DNA of 64,000 nt from CAIZQW01 sp942493055 (GCA_942493055.1 OW818680.1:3286001-3350000); one strand, 5' to 3'. Counted from the stretch's first letter, positions 9,398 through 17,869 are shown. The notes: a model not told the origin generated them from the letters alone. Numbers and translations: made by a program.

Positions 9398-10612
9398 CTA
9401 TTCCGCCGCCCCTTCGATCTTAAAGCCGAGTCCTTGAAGCGTCGTAAGAAGTTTTTGCGTGGGCTTCTTGAGCGTGATTGTTGTCGACGTGAATTCGCGG
9501 CGCATCGGATATTTGCTGCGTTGCTGGTCAAAGGCTGCTGCGCGCGCCGCAGGGTCTTCGACGCACGACCGCTTCAGGCGCAGGGAGTCCGCTTCAATGT
9601 CGTAGACGCGAAGGACGGCCTGACGGAGCAACTCTTCCGTATCTTTAATTTGAGACAGATCGACCTGCGGCACAGGGGGTGCTGGAAGCGCGAAGAGCTT
9701 CTCGATGTTTTCCTCGCGCAGAAGTTCCGCAGCGCGTTCACGGCAGGCAGGGTCGCCGGCAGCCTGCGCAAGCCAGGCGAGATAGGCTTTATAGACGATC
9801 TTAGTGCCATTGACCTTGCCTTCGTAAGAGTGCCCGGCAATGTGCGGGGTGGCGATATCCACGCGCGCCAGGAGATCGGTGCGATAGGTGGGCTCGCCCT
9901 CCCAGCAGTCGATGACGGCGTGTGCGATGCGTGACCCGAGTACAGCCAGAAGCGCATCTGTCGAAAGGATCGCACCGCGGGCAGCATTGATGAAGATGAC
10001 GCCGGGTTTCATCTGCGCAAACTGGTCGGTATTCAGCATCTGAAAGGTCGCATCCGGCCCTGTTTTGGTCAACGGGACATGGCAGGTGACGATGTCCGCT
10101 TCAGCGAGCAACTCCGGCAATGAAGCAAAACGTGCGGGTTTTGGAAGCTTCGTTTCAGCACGTTGCAGGGGCGGGTCAGAGACGATAATACTGAGGCCAA
10201 GCGCCTTGGCATGACGCAACACCTTGCTACCGACATTGCCGCAGCCGATGATGCCGATGGTCTTGCCCTTGAGGGAGAAGCCATGCTGGGCGCCCAACCA
10301 GAGCAACGCGGAGGTGACATAATTCGCCACGCTCTCGGCGTTGCAGCCCGGGGCGGCCACCCAGGGGATGTGACGCGATTCGAGATACGGGATGTCGATA
10401 TGGTCCGTCCCGATCACGGCACTGCCATAATAACGGACAGCGCTTCCGCCTAAAAGAGCTGCATTGACCTTGGTGGTCGAGCGGGTAAAGAGCGCGTCGG
10501 CATCGCGGACGTCAGCGATCGTCAGGTCGCGGCCGTCCCTTGCGAAGACCTCCCCGAGGGTACTGAATGCTTCCTTGGCATACGGCATGTTTCTATCAAT
10601 GGTAATTTTCAT
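9398..10612 (-). CDS. pdxB: Erythronate-4-phosphate dehydrogenase
   Basis: A 404-residue member of the D-2-hydroxyacid dehydrogenase family. It opens with the PdxB-type MKITIDRNMPYA and TRSTTKVN segments. The Rossmann motif GIIGCGNVGS appears near residue 120, and VIDCWEGEP and IATPHIAGHSYEGK carry the expected catalytic Glu and His. A C-terminal extension of about 100 residues fits the PdxB dimerisation domain. It should oxidise 4-phospho-D-erythronate in the DXP-dependent pyridoxal 5'-phosphate pathway in the cytoplasm. It is the last gene of a minus-strand run (DUF721, LUD, AhbAB-like, PdxB), 26 bp after the previous gene. Other hydroxyacid dehydrogenases are less likely because of the N-terminal signature and length. 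Confidence 0.88.
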   Translation of the reverse strand: MKITIDRNMPYAKEAFSTLGEVFARDGRDLTIADVRDADALFTRSTTKVNAALLGGSAVRYYGSAVIGTDHIDIPYLESRHIPWVAAPGCNAESVANYVTSALLWLGAQHGFSLKGKTIGIIGCGNVGSKVLRHAKALGLSIIVSDPPLQRAETKLPKPARFASLPELLAEADIVTCHVPLTKTGPDATFQMLNTDQFAQMKPGVIFINAARGAILSTDALLAVLGSRIAHAVIDCWEGEPTYRTDLLARVDIATPHIAGHSYEGKVNGTKIVYKAYLAWLAQAAGDPACRERAAELLREENIEKLFALPAPPVPQVDLSQIKDTEELLRQAVLRVYDIEADSLRLKRSCVEDPAARAAAFDQQRSKYPMRREFTSTTITLKKPTQKLLTTLQGLGFKIEGAAE

Positions 10613-10638
10613 AAGGTGACAATCTACAAGGCGCTCCC

Positions 10639-11655
10639 TCAGAAGAAGGACATGCTTGTTTTTTTGAACTCGGTGGATGAAAGGAGCAGTTCGCCTTGGG
10701 CGAGACCTGCTTCGCGGGTGATGCGCTCAAAGAGCGCCAGAGTCTCTTCAGGCGAGGGCGTATGGATCATCGCATAAAGCCTGAAGGGGAAGTAGGGGGT
10801 CGGCGGACGTTCATAGCAATGTGTCACCTCGGGGAAGGCGGCGACGCGGCGTCCAGCCGCTTTAATCTCTTCCGCGGGCACCTCCCAGCAGCACATGCCA
10901 TTGGCCTTGAAGCCGATTTCGCGATGCCGCAGCAACAGGGCAATGCGCCGCATGACGCCGCGTTCCTGCCATAAACGGAGTTGCTCAAGCAACTCTTTTT
11001 CCGAGAGGCCCAATTCAGCGGCGGGCGACGCAAAGAGGCGGCTGTTCAGCGGAATGTTCGCCTGCATGACGCGGATGATCTTCTGCTGGCAGGCAGTCAA
11101 AGACTCCGTTGTTGTCGCATTCAGATCGGTCTTGTTGCGTTGTTCCACGCGTTCATCGCGGTTGCGGGTCCGCAGGTCGAAGACGACATCAATCTTGAAG
11201 CGCTGCAACGCGGGAAGCTCGTCGATGGCGTAAGGCGCGCAGGAGTCTCGCAGGGCTCCGAGCGTTTCCGCAAAACCATCTGCGGGCGCGGCCAAGGTAA
11301 ACCAGAGGTTGGGATAGGTCTGTTGAACAGCGGCGGATTGCGCCTTTGTCATCGCCTTGCGCTCGTAACAATGGGTGACCCCAGGTTCGGCCGCAACAAT
11401 GGATGCCACGCGCTCGAGCTCTGGGGCGGGCACCTTGATGGCGCAAAGCGCGCTGCGATAGCCTAAACGCCGCGAATCAAAGACTGCGCCAAAGCGGCGC
11501 GCATCACCCTCGGCGAGGCGCTGGCGTATAAAGGCCAGCACCTCGTCTTCGGTCATGCCTTGCTCTGTGGCAAGCTGCGCAAAGGGGGTTTCGCATAAGG
11601 GAATGCCCCGTTGCAAGGCAACCAGGAGCGCGGCTTCTTTTTCAGTTAAATTCAT
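10639..11655 (-). CDS. ahbAB: Fused siroheme decarboxylase-like protein (AhbA-AhbB type)
   Basis: Start chosen at ATG 11655 (MNLTEKEAALL); the longer frame to 11760 runs into the LUD gene and low-complexity DNA. The 338-residue product is two tandem Lrp/AsnC-like units, each with a winged helix and a ferredoxin-like domain. The N-terminal half has RRFGAVFDSRRLGYRSALCAI and VTHCYER; the C-terminal half has RRIALLLRHREIGFKANGM and VTHCYERPPTPYFPFRLYAM. These are hallmarks of the Ahb/NirDLGH family, which decarboxylates siroheme to 12,18-didecarboxysiroheme for alternative heme or heme d1 synthesis. Most relatives are separate AhbA and AhbB subunits, though fused forms are known. No other heme gene is nearby, so function is inferred from family. 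Confidence 0.82.
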   Translation of the reverse strand: MNLTEKEAALLVALQRGIPLCETPFAQLATEQGMTEDEVLAFIRQRLAEGDARRFGAVFDSRRLGYRSALCAIKVPAPELERVASIVAAEPGVTHCYERKAMTKAQSAAVQQTYPNLWFTLAAPADGFAETLGALRDSCAPYAIDELPALQRFKIDVVFDLRTRNRDERVEQRNKTDLNATTTESLTACQQKIIRVMQANIPLNSRLFASPAAELGLSEKELLEQLRLWQERGVMRRIALLLRHREIGFKANGMCCWEVPAEEIKAAGRRVAAFPEVTHCYERPPTPYFPFRLYAMIHTPSPEETLALFERITREAGLAQGELLLSSTEFKKTSMSFF

Positions 11656-11661
11656 ACGATT

Positions 11662-11740
11662 TAGGGAACAAGGGAACTTGGGTACTGGGGTACTGTTTAT
11701 ATGGGGAACAATTAACACATTCACGCATTCGCGCATTTCT
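11662..11740. repeat. Low-complexity iterated repeat
   Basis: The stretch has GGGAACAAGGGAACTT, then the doubled unit GTACTGGGGTACTG, and then CACATTCACGCATTCGCGCA. The style of 6-8-nt units copied with small changes matches other gaps in the window, but this one lacks an obvious facing arm. It separates the LUD gene from the AhbAB gene. Confidence 0.55.
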
Positions 11741-12397
11741 CTACAGTCCCATATCCTCATTTACGACAAGTACGTGAATGTCGGTCAGGGAAGGCTTACG
11801 TTCAAGGATGGTCGTGATGCGGCAGATGCGCTGGGGTGAATCGCAGTTCGAGCAGATCCCTGTCACGGCGCAGGGGGTCTGCTTGCTCAGGCGCATCGCG
11901 TTCGGGGGCGAGGCTTTATCTTTGATGCGCGCAATCGCATCTTCAACAGAGCCGTCGACAATCTTGTTGCGGCCGACTACGATGATGACCTTCTTGGGAC
12001 CGAAGAGCATGGAGCCGACGCGGTTGCCGTTGCCGTCGATATTGACGATCTGGCCGTCCATGGTCACGGCGTTCGCACCCGTCAGGAAGAGGTCGCAGGT
12101 GAGCTGGCGGCGCATCGCCGTCAGCCTCTGTTCGGGTGTCAGATCCGGGAATCCGTGGTTGATGATCTCTTTGCCTTGGTCCGCCAGCAGGGTGGTTAGC
12201 TTGAGGTCGGCTACGGAGAGCGAACCGCCGAAGCCGACGTTCTGGGCCTCCTTGGCCTGCGCGAGGATGTAGGCACCCGCCTCCTCGCCGGTGGCGCAAA
12301 ATTGGGCTGTGAAGCCGCGCTTGGCGAGCGCTTCGACGACCGCGCGGCACTTCTTGTCCAGGGTCCAATTAACGAGTTCAAGTGTTCGAGGGGTCAT
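11741..12397 (-). CDS. LUD-domain lactate utilisation protein
   Basis: A 218-residue LUD (formerly DUF162, LutB/LutC-like) protein. Visible features are the GFGGSLSVADL segment, LTGANAVTMDGQIVNIDGNGNRVGSMLFGPKKVIIVVGRNKIV, and a C-terminal cysteine cluster (ICSNCDSPQRIC) that could bind metal. LutC relatives take part in oxidising L-lactate to pyruvate with iron-sulfur partners LutA and LutB, but neither partner is nearby. Stand-alone LUD proteins of this type are common in anaerobes and mostly uncharacterised. The start at ATG 12397 is supported by AAGGAGAA a few bases upstream. It follows the DUF721 gene by 9 bp, so the two are probably co-transcribed. Confidence 0.85.
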   Translation of the reverse strand: MTPRTLELVNWTLDKKCRAVVEALAKRGFTAQFCATGEEAGAYILAQAKEAQNVGFGGSLSVADLKLTTLLADQGKEIINHGFPDLTPEQRLTAMRRQLTCDLFLTGANAVTMDGQIVNIDGNGNRVGSMLFGPKKVIIVVGRNKIVDGSVEDAIARIKDKASPPNAMRLSKQTPCAVTGICSNCDSPQRICRITTILERKPSLTDIHVLVVNEDMGL

Positions 12398-12406
12398 AGG
12401 TTCTCC

Positions 12407-12916
12407 TTATTTTGGCACATCCACCATCAGGCGGACTTGGCGCACCAGGGTTTCTCCGGCAAAGGTCCGTACAGCCTCTTCGATCTGATGAAGGGCCGTG
12501 CGCCGGAGCTCGAAGAGGTGCATGGAAGAGGGGACATAGACGTACAGGATGTTGTTTTCCCACTTGCCCGGGCGCGTCAGCTTGGCGATGGCTGGCGGGA
12601 CCAGGGAGTCCCATTTCTCAGCAAGCGTTTCCAAGAAAGGACTGGCCTGAATGTTGAGCCGCTTCAGGGTGGCCTCCATCACCTCGGAGAAGGGCTGCAC
12701 CGGGGGGCGGATTTGGGGGGGGTCAGCATCAATCGGTAGACCGGGAACGACGTTGTCAAAAAGCTTGGAGACGCGCTGATTATGCTCAACATCCCGGGGC
12801 GTCAATGTGCGACGGACGGGGTTGGGTTCAACGTGGAATACAGACTCGTTGGGGACAAAGGAAAAATCCCCGTTCTCCTCGACATATTCCTCTATTTCTG
12901 CCTTCCCTTTTCGCAT
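12407..12916 (-). CDS. DUF721 (DciA-like) protein
   Basis: A 169-residue protein with a charged N-terminal region and a C-terminal DUF721 domain from about residue 75. The domain has the typical W-LVPPAIAKLTRPGKWENNILYVYVPSSMHLFELRR pattern. DciA, the best-studied DUF721 protein, loads the replicative helicase DnaB in bacteria lacking DnaC. That role is plausible here but inferred only from the domain. The gene is divergent from the phosphofructokinase gene with 54 bp between the starts, so the two promoters must overlap or lie very close together. Confidence 0.75.
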   Translation of the reverse strand: MRKGKAEIEEYVEENGDFSFVPNESVFHVEPNPVRRTLTPRDVEHNQRVSKLFDNVVPGLPIDADPPQIRPPVQPFSEVMEATLKRLNIQASPFLETLAEKWDSLVPPAIAKLTRPGKWENNILYVYVPSSMHLFELRRTALHQIEEAVRTFAGETLVRQVRLMVDVPK

Positions 12917-12970
12917 TCGAAAAGTGTATCATAATTGACTCTCTATAGAAAAGAGCTAAAGGAGCTAGCA

Positions 12971-14167
12971 ATGAAAAAAGGGAATATGCTGATCGCCCAG
13001 AGCGGTGGTCCGTCCATGGTCATCAACCAGAGTCTGGTAGGAGCCGTTCTCGCGGCGCGTGAAAACAAGGCGGTCGGCAAGATTTATGGCGCACTGCATG
13101 GCATCCAAGGTATTTTAGATCAAAAGTTTATTGATTTGCGCAAGGAGAGCCGTTCGACGCTGGAGGCGGTGGCCAACACCCCGGCTTCAGCCCTGGGCTC
13201 TGTGCGCCGCAAGCCGACCCCTGAAGATTGCCAGGCGATCTTCAAAGTGCTGAAGAAGCTCGAGATCCGCTATTTCTTCTACATCGGCGGCAACGACTCG
13301 GCTGAGACGGTCCATATCATCAACGAAGCCGCGCAGCAGGCGGCATACGGCATCCGTTGCTTCCACATCCCCAAGACGATTGACAATGATTTGCGCGAAA
13401 ACGACCACACCCCTGGCTATGGCAGCGCGGCGCGTTTCGTGGCGTGCGCCATCAAGGGCGACGACCTGGACAACCGGGCGCTGGGCGGCGTAAAGATTGA
13501 TGTCATCATGGGGCGTAACGCAGGCTTCCTGACCGCAGCCGCCGCGTTGGCGCGTACCGAAGCGGATGACGGACCGCATCTGATCTATCTGCCGGAACGG
13601 CCCTTTACCATCGAGGGGTTTGTGAAGGACGTCCAGAAGGCAATGAAGAAGTTTGGCCGCTGTGTCATCGCAGTCTCCGAAGGGATTGCGGACAAGGACG
13701 GCACGCCGATCCTCGCGAAGTACACCAAGGAGGTCGACTCCCATGGCAATGTGCAGCTGAGCGGCACAGGCGCCCTGGGCGACCTGCTCGCCGGCATCGT
13801 CAAGGAGAAGGCAGGGATCAAGCGCGTGCGCGCAGACACGTTCGGGTATCTCCAGCGTTCCTTCCCGGGTATTGCTTCGTCCAGCGACGCCATGGAGGCG
13901 CGCCTTGTGGGCGTTGCAGCGCTTCAAGCTGCGGTGTGCGACGATATTTTGAGCGGCTCGATTGCCATTAAGCGCCAGGCGACCAAAAAATATGCCGTGG
14001 ATTTTGAAGTGGTTCCGTTGCGGAGCGTCGCCAAGGAGACGCGTCACATGCCGGACGAATTTATCAACAAGGCGGGTAATGATGTGACGCAGGCCTTCAT
14101 AGACTATGCCCGTCCGCTGGTCGGGGTTCTGCCCAAGACCGAACGGTTTGCACAGCTTAAGAAGTGA
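12971..14167 (+). CDS. pfp: 6-phosphofructokinase, probably pyrophosphate-dependent
   Basis: Start chosen at ATG 12971, preceded by AAAGGAGC; the upstream in-frame start at 12935 lacks a ribosome-binding site. The 398-residue protein has the PFK fold: QSGGPSMVINQS near the N-terminus, GGNDS at residues 106-110, PKTIDND at 134-140 and MGRNAG. In this family ATP enzymes usually have GGDGS and PGTIDND. An Asp at the second position (GG-D) and the Lys in PKTIDND are marks of PPi-dependent enzymes, both present here. It should phosphorylate fructose 6-phosphate reversibly with PPi in cytoplasmic glycolysis. The donor preference is inferred from these residues. Confidence 0.88.
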   Translation: MKKGNMLIAQSGGPSMVINQSLVGAVLAARENKAVGKIYGALHGIQGILDQKFIDLRKESRSTLEAVANTPASALGSVRRKPTPEDCQAIFKVLKKLEIRYFFYIGGNDSAETVHIINEAAQQAAYGIRCFHIPKTIDNDLRENDHTPGYGSAARFVACAIKGDDLDNRALGGVKIDVIMGRNAGFLTAAAALARTEADDGPHLIYLPERPFTIEGFVKDVQKAMKKFGRCVIAVSEGIADKDGTPILAKYTKEVDSHGNVQLSGTGALGDLLAGIVKEKAGIKRVRADTFGYLQRSFPGIASSSDAMEARLVGVAALQAAVCDDILSGSIAIKRQATKKYAVDFEVVPLRSVAKETRHMPDEFINKAGNDVTQAFIDYARPLVGVLPKTERFAQLKK

Positions 14168-14177
14168 GAGAAAAAAC

Positions 14178-14364
14178 GGAATAATGGAATGATGGAATAT
14201 TGGAATTATGGTAGAGAGAGTCATGGACGATGGGGAGCGGCGCAGGCCTCTGCGCCAAAGGGATGGACGAGCGTCTGCTCGTCCAAGGCGCATAGACGCG
14301 CGCCCCTCCCATAGCCGATATTCGGTTTTCCCATCATTCCACCATTCCAATATTCCATCATTCC
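14178..14364. repeat. Inverted repeat of GGAAT units enclosing REP-type palindromes
   Basis: The outer arms are iterated GGAATGATGGAATATT units (14178-14211) and their facing copy (14331-14364), including a perfect 21-nt inverted match between 14186-14206 and 14344-14364. Inside are a GGCGCAG/CTGCGCC hairpin within 14234-14257 and a perfect 8-bp hairpin GGACGAGC-GTCT-GCTCGTCC (14265-14284). The 24 bases at 14234-14257 recur exactly, in reverse orientation, at 20533-20556. The element fills most of the 220-bp gap upstream of alaS. Confidence 0.8.
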
Positions 14365-14387
14365 AATGATTTTTTACGGAGAAAAAA

Positions 14388-16181
14388 ATGAAACTGACAG
14401 CTGACCAATTACGTGACAAGTATCTGAAGTTTTTTGAGTCCAAGGGCCATGCCATTATTTCCGGCGCCTCGCTGATTCCGGAAAATGACCCGACCGTGCT
14501 CTTCACCACTGCGGGCATGCATCCGCTGGTGCCGTATCTGCTGGGCGAGAAGCATCCGGCCGGTTCGCGCCTGACCGATGTGCAGAAGTGCGTCCGCACA
14601 GGCGATATCGATGCCGTGGGCGATTCCTGCCACTTGACCTTCTTTGAAATGATGGGCAACTGGTCGCTCGGCGACTACTTCAAGAAGGAGGCGATCTCCT
14701 GGTCGTATGAGTTTCTGACCCAGCATCTGGGCTTCTCGCCGGAACAGCTCAGCGTGACCGTCTTTGAAGGCGAAGGCCATGTGCCGCGCGACGAAGAGTC
14801 CATCGCGATCTGGGAGAGCCTGGGCATTCCGCCTGCGCGCATTTATGCATTGCCCAAGGAAGACAACTGGTGGGGACCTGCGGGCACGACCGGACCTTGC
14901 GGACCGGACACTGAAATGTTCATCGACACAGGCAAGCCAGCCTGCTGCCCGGATTGCCGTCCGGGCTGCCGCTGCGGCAAGTATATCGAAATCTGGAACG
15001 ATGTCTTCATGCAGTACAACAAGACCGCAGAGGGTACCTACGAACCGCTCAAACAGAGCAACGTCGACACGGGCATGGGCGTCGAACGCACGATCTGCAT
15101 GATGAACGGCTATGCCACGGTCTATGAGACTGAACTCTTTGCTCCGCTGATGGCGAAGATTAAAGAACTCTCCACGTTGCAGCCCCCGGAGGAGCAGGCC
15201 ATCCGCGCTTCGCGTATCATTGCGGATCACATGCGGACCTCGGTCTTCATCCTGGGCGATCCCAAGGGCGGTGTGAAACCCGGCAACCTGGGCGCAAACT
15301 ATGTGTTGCGCCGCTTGATCCGCCGTTCCGTCCGGTACGCGAAGTTGCTCGGCATCGCGCCGGGTTATACGCGTACGCTTGCTGAAATCATCATCGAGAA
15401 CTACAAGCATGTCTATCCGGAACTTGAAACGCATCGTCAGACCGTGATTCATGAACTGGTCACGGAAGAGGAACGCTTTGAAAAGACGCTCGTATTCGGG
15501 CAGAAGGAATTTGACAAGGTGGCCGACGCGCTCAAGCAGCACGGACAGACCACGCTCTCCGGACGCACCGCGTTCAAGCTCTATGACACCTACGGCTTCC
15601 CGCTGGAGTTTACAGAGGAGCTTGCGGCTGAACAGGGGCTGGCTGTTGATCGCGAAGGCTATGACGAAGCCTTCAAGAAGCACCAGGAGACCTCCAAGCA
15701 GGGTGATGCAACCTTCAAGGGCGGCTTAGCCGACAACACGGTCGCGACGACGCGCCTGCATTCCGCCACGCATCTGATGCACAAAGCCTTGCAGCTCGTA
15801 CTCGGTTCACACGCACTCCAGAAGGGGTCGAACATTACGCCGGAGCGGTTGCGCTTCGACTTCTCGCACCCCGACAAGATGACGCCGGAGCAGATCCAGA
15901 AGGTCGAAGATATCGTGAACGAGCAGATTAAGCGTGCGATGCCCATTACGGTTGAGACCATGGAGTTTGAAGCAGCCAAGGCCAAGGGCGCCACAGCGCT
16001 CTTCGCTGGCAAATATGGCGAACAGGTGAAGGTCTACTCCATGGGCGATTTCTCCATGGAAGTCTGCGGCGGACCTCATGCAGCGAACACGAGCGAGCTG
16101 GGCGGCTTTAAGATCCAGAAGGAAGAGTCCTCCTCCGCTGGTGTGCGCCGGATCAAAGCGGTCATAACGAATGTGAACTAG
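14388..16181 (+). CDS. alaS: Alanine--tRNA ligase, compact form
   Basis: A 597-residue class II AlaRS. The catalytic core is clear: FTTAGMHPLVPYLLG, the TDVQKCVRTGDID motif, FFEMMGNWSLGDYFK, and GCRCGKYIEIWNDVFMQYNK, with a cysteine-rich insert around residues 188-198. The editing domain follows with the zinc motifs SATHLMHKAL (HxxxH) and VCGGPHAANT. The protein stops right after editing, so the C-Ala (DHHA1) domain found in the usual ~870-residue enzyme is absent. It charges tRNA-Ala and should still clear mis-charged Ser/Gly. Start ATG 14388 is preceded by ACGGAGAA. Short AlaRS of this shape are known in some bacterial lineages; compactness here is a direct observation. Confidence 0.95.
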   Translation: MKLTADQLRDKYLKFFESKGHAIISGASLIPENDPTVLFTTAGMHPLVPYLLGEKHPAGSRLTDVQKCVRTGDIDAVGDSCHLTFFEMMGNWSLGDYFKKEAISWSYEFLTQHLGFSPEQLSVTVFEGEGHVPRDEESIAIWESLGIPPARIYALPKEDNWWGPAGTTGPCGPDTEMFIDTGKPACCPDCRPGCRCGKYIEIWNDVFMQYNKTAEGTYEPLKQSNVDTGMGVERTICMMNGYATVYETELFAPLMAKIKELSTLQPPEEQAIRASRIIADHMRTSVFILGDPKGGVKPGNLGANYVLRRLIRRSVRYAKLLGIAPGYTRTLAEIIIENYKHVYPELETHRQTVIHELVTEEERFEKTLVFGQKEFDKVADALKQHGQTTLSGRTAFKLYDTYGFPLEFTEELAAEQGLAVDREGYDEAFKKHQETSKQGDATFKGGLADNTVATTRLHSATHLMHKALQLVLGSHALQKGSNITPERLRFDFSHPDKMTPEQIQKVEDIVNEQIKRAMPITVETMEFEAAKAKGATALFAGKYGEQVKVYSMGDFSMEVCGGPHAANTSELGGFKIQKEESSSAGVRRIKAVITNVN

Positions 16182-16240
16182 GAATTACCGCTTCGCTTTC
16201 GGCATTCGCCGAATGGTTACGGATACGTAACGAGCCTTTT

Positions 16241-16292
16241 TGATCGGACTTACTGACACTTATTGACACTTCCAGACTTACTGACACTTACC
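16241..16292. repeat. Iterated ACTTACTGACACTT repeat
   Basis: Three near-copies of CTTA(C/T)TGACACTT are spaced through the 125-bp gap between alaS and the M42 peptidase gene. They are direct rather than facing, which distinguishes this site from most other low-complexity repeats in the window. The end of the repeat runs into the peptidase ribosome-binding site (AGGAGC). Confidence 0.6.
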
Positions 16293-16306
16293 CAGGAGCA
16301 ACTACG

Positions 16307-17383
16307 ATGAATGACACTGCATGTGACCTACTGAAGAAGCTGGTGGCGACACCGACGCCGACAGGTTTTGAATATGACGGCATGAAGGTGCTGGCTGAAG
16401 CCCTGAAGCAGGCGGGCGTCAAGGACATGGAGATCGATATCCATGGCAATCTGCGCGCATGCCTCAACAAGGAAGCTCCCTTGCGCGTAATGATCGAAGG
16501 GCATTGCGATGAGATCGGCTTCATTGTACAGCATATCGATGACGACGGTTTCCTTTACGTCTCAGCGCTGGGCGGTGTGACGGTTCCGACGGTCTTGAGC
16601 GAACGTATCATTATTCAGGGCAAGAACGGCCCCGTGAATGGCGTCTTCGGCGGTCGTCCGATTCATTTGATGTCCCCGAAGGAACGCGAGAATTGCGCAC
16701 CCAAGGAGTTGACGGATATCTTTGTCGACATCGGCGCGACGAGTCGTGAAGACGCGCTCAAGCTGGTCTCCTTGGGCGATTGCGCGGTTGTCGATTCCGG
16801 CTGGCGGCCGCTGGGCAATGACCGTGTGGCCTGCCGCGGCTTTGACAATCGTATCGGTGCCTTTATCGTGACAGAGGTGATGAAGCGGCTGGTGGACAAG
16901 AAATTGAATGTCGCCCTGCACATGGTCGCGAGCGTCCAGGAAGAGGTCGGGCTCATCGGCGGATACACCTCCGCGTATGACATCAATCCGCATATCGGCT
17001 TGTGCGTGGATGTGACCTTTGCGTCAGATGCGCAGAAGGACGACAAGAAGAGCGTCGGCGATATCCGGCTGGGGAAGGGACCAGTGGTGGGGTGCGGGCC
17101 GACCTATCACAAAGGTGTGCGGGCATTGATCGTGGCTGAGGCGGAGAAGATGAAGATGGAGACGCAGATTCAGGTGCGCAGCCGCGGCACGGGCACCTGC
17201 GCGTATGCAATGCGTATGACGCGCTCCGGCGCTGCAGTTGCTCAGTTCAGCATCCCGCTGCGCTACATGCACAGCCCGATCGAAACACTCAGTCTTTCAG
17301 ACGTTGAAAAGACCATCGACCTGATGACCGCGACGATCCTCGCGATCCCTTCGGCCATGAATCTCTATCCCAAACAACCCTAG
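16307..17383 (+). CDS. M42 family metallopeptidase
   Basis: A 358-residue cytoplasmic co-catalytic metallopeptidase of the M42 (glutamyl aminopeptidase/endoglucanase-like) family. The expected metal ligands and base are visible in order: GHCDEIGF (His), RGFDNRIGA (bridging Asp), VQEEVG (Glu pair), CVDVTF (Asp) and a C-terminal His near MHSPIE. These enzymes form large tetrahedral complexes that trim N-terminal residues from peptides. The start at ATG 16307 is preceded by AGGAGC. Spacing and repeats on both sides suggest independent expression from alaS and the four-helix-bundle gene. Confidence 0.9.
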   Translation: MNDTACDLLKKLVATPTPTGFEYDGMKVLAEALKQAGVKDMEIDIHGNLRACLNKEAPLRVMIEGHCDEIGFIVQHIDDDGFLYVSALGGVTVPTVLSERIIIQGKNGPVNGVFGGRPIHLMSPKERENCAPKELTDIFVDIGATSREDALKLVSLGDCAVVDSGWRPLGNDRVACRGFDNRIGAFIVTEVMKRLVDKKLNVALHMVASVQEEVGLIGGYTSAYDINPHIGLCVDVTFASDAQKDDKKSVGDIRLGKGPVVGCGPTYHKGVRALIVAEAEKMKMETQIQVRSRGTGTCAYAMRMTRSGAAVAQFSIPLRYMHSPIETLSLSDVEKTIDLMTATILAIPSAMNLYPKQP

Positions 17384-17388
17384 AGAGA

Positions 17389-17416
17389 ATTGCCTTATTG
17401 CCTTATTGCGTTATTG
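17389..17416. repeat. Left arm of inverted repeat flanking the four-helix-bundle gene
   Basis: The 28-nt arm is built from ATTGCCTT and ATTGCGTT units. It is complementary at 27 of 28 positions to 17842-17869, on the other side of the intervening gene. The arm lies just downstream of the M42 peptidase stop and about 20 nt upstream of the next ATG. Confidence 0.85.
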
Positions 17417-17435
17417 CCTTATTAAGAGAGAATCT

Positions 17436-17855
17436 ATGAGACTGAAACCAGAGGAGTTTAAGGAGCAATTAGAGGAGCGGACGTTGAATTTTGCAGTTGA
17501 TCTGTTGACTGCCTTGGATGAGCTGCCGGCTCGTATCATTCTTAAAGTGATTGTCTTTCAACTGGCAAAATCAGGGAGTTCAATAGGCGCCAATTATCGT
17601 GAAGCAAATCGAGCGGAATCGAAAGATGATTTTGTCCATAAACTTAGTATAGTCATAAAAGAGGCAAATGAAACGGTGTATTGGTTGAGCATTCTTATTC
17701 GGCTGAAAGGTATTCCTCAACAGCAACATGAGTCTTTCAAACCATTACTTGTTGAGGCCAAAGAACTGTATTCTTTGTTTCAAAGCATCGGACGTTCAGT
17801 TCGAAACAATAAGGCAATCAGTAAGAGTCCGTCAGTCCCCCCAATAACGCAATAA
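17436..17855 (+). CDS. Four-helix-bundle protein (S23/IVS-type)
   Basis: Start chosen at ATG 17436 after AAGAGAGAAT; a longer frame from TTG 17406 would read the repeat arm. The 139-residue protein has the family pattern: FAVDLLTALDELP, then GSSIGANYREANRAESKDDFVHKLSIVIKEANETVYWL, then a final amphipathic helix. This family (TIGR02436) is known from intervening sequences inserted in bacterial 23S rRNA, where the ORF is flanked by inverted repeats; it is related to the Avd protein of diversity-generating retroelements. Here the gene stands between unrelated genes but is likewise bracketed by a 28-nt inverted repeat. The last residues (NKAISKS to the stop) are encoded by repeat sequence. Molecular function unknown. 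Confidence 0.85.
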   Translation: MRLKPEEFKEQLEERTLNFAVDLLTALDELPARIILKVIVFQLAKSGSSIGANYREANRAESKDDFVHKLSIVIKEANETVYWLSILIRLKGIPQQQHESFKPLLVEAKELYSLFQSIGRSVRNNKAISKSPSVPPITQ

Positions 17856-17869
17856 GGCAATCAGGCAAT
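17842..17869. repeat. Right arm of inverted repeat flanking the four-helix-bundle gene
   Basis: Reverse complement of the arm at 17389-17416 with one mismatch. It overlaps the last codons and the TAA stop (17853-17855) of the four-helix-bundle gene and continues toward leuS. An extra unit, CAATAAGGCAATCAG, occurs at 17807-17821 and again within this arm. Confidence 0.85.

Noticed and set aside
17389..17869. CRISPR-like short repeats
   Set aside because: Units are 7-8 nt and vary, there are no regular spacers and no cas gene. They form one pair of facing arms around a gene.
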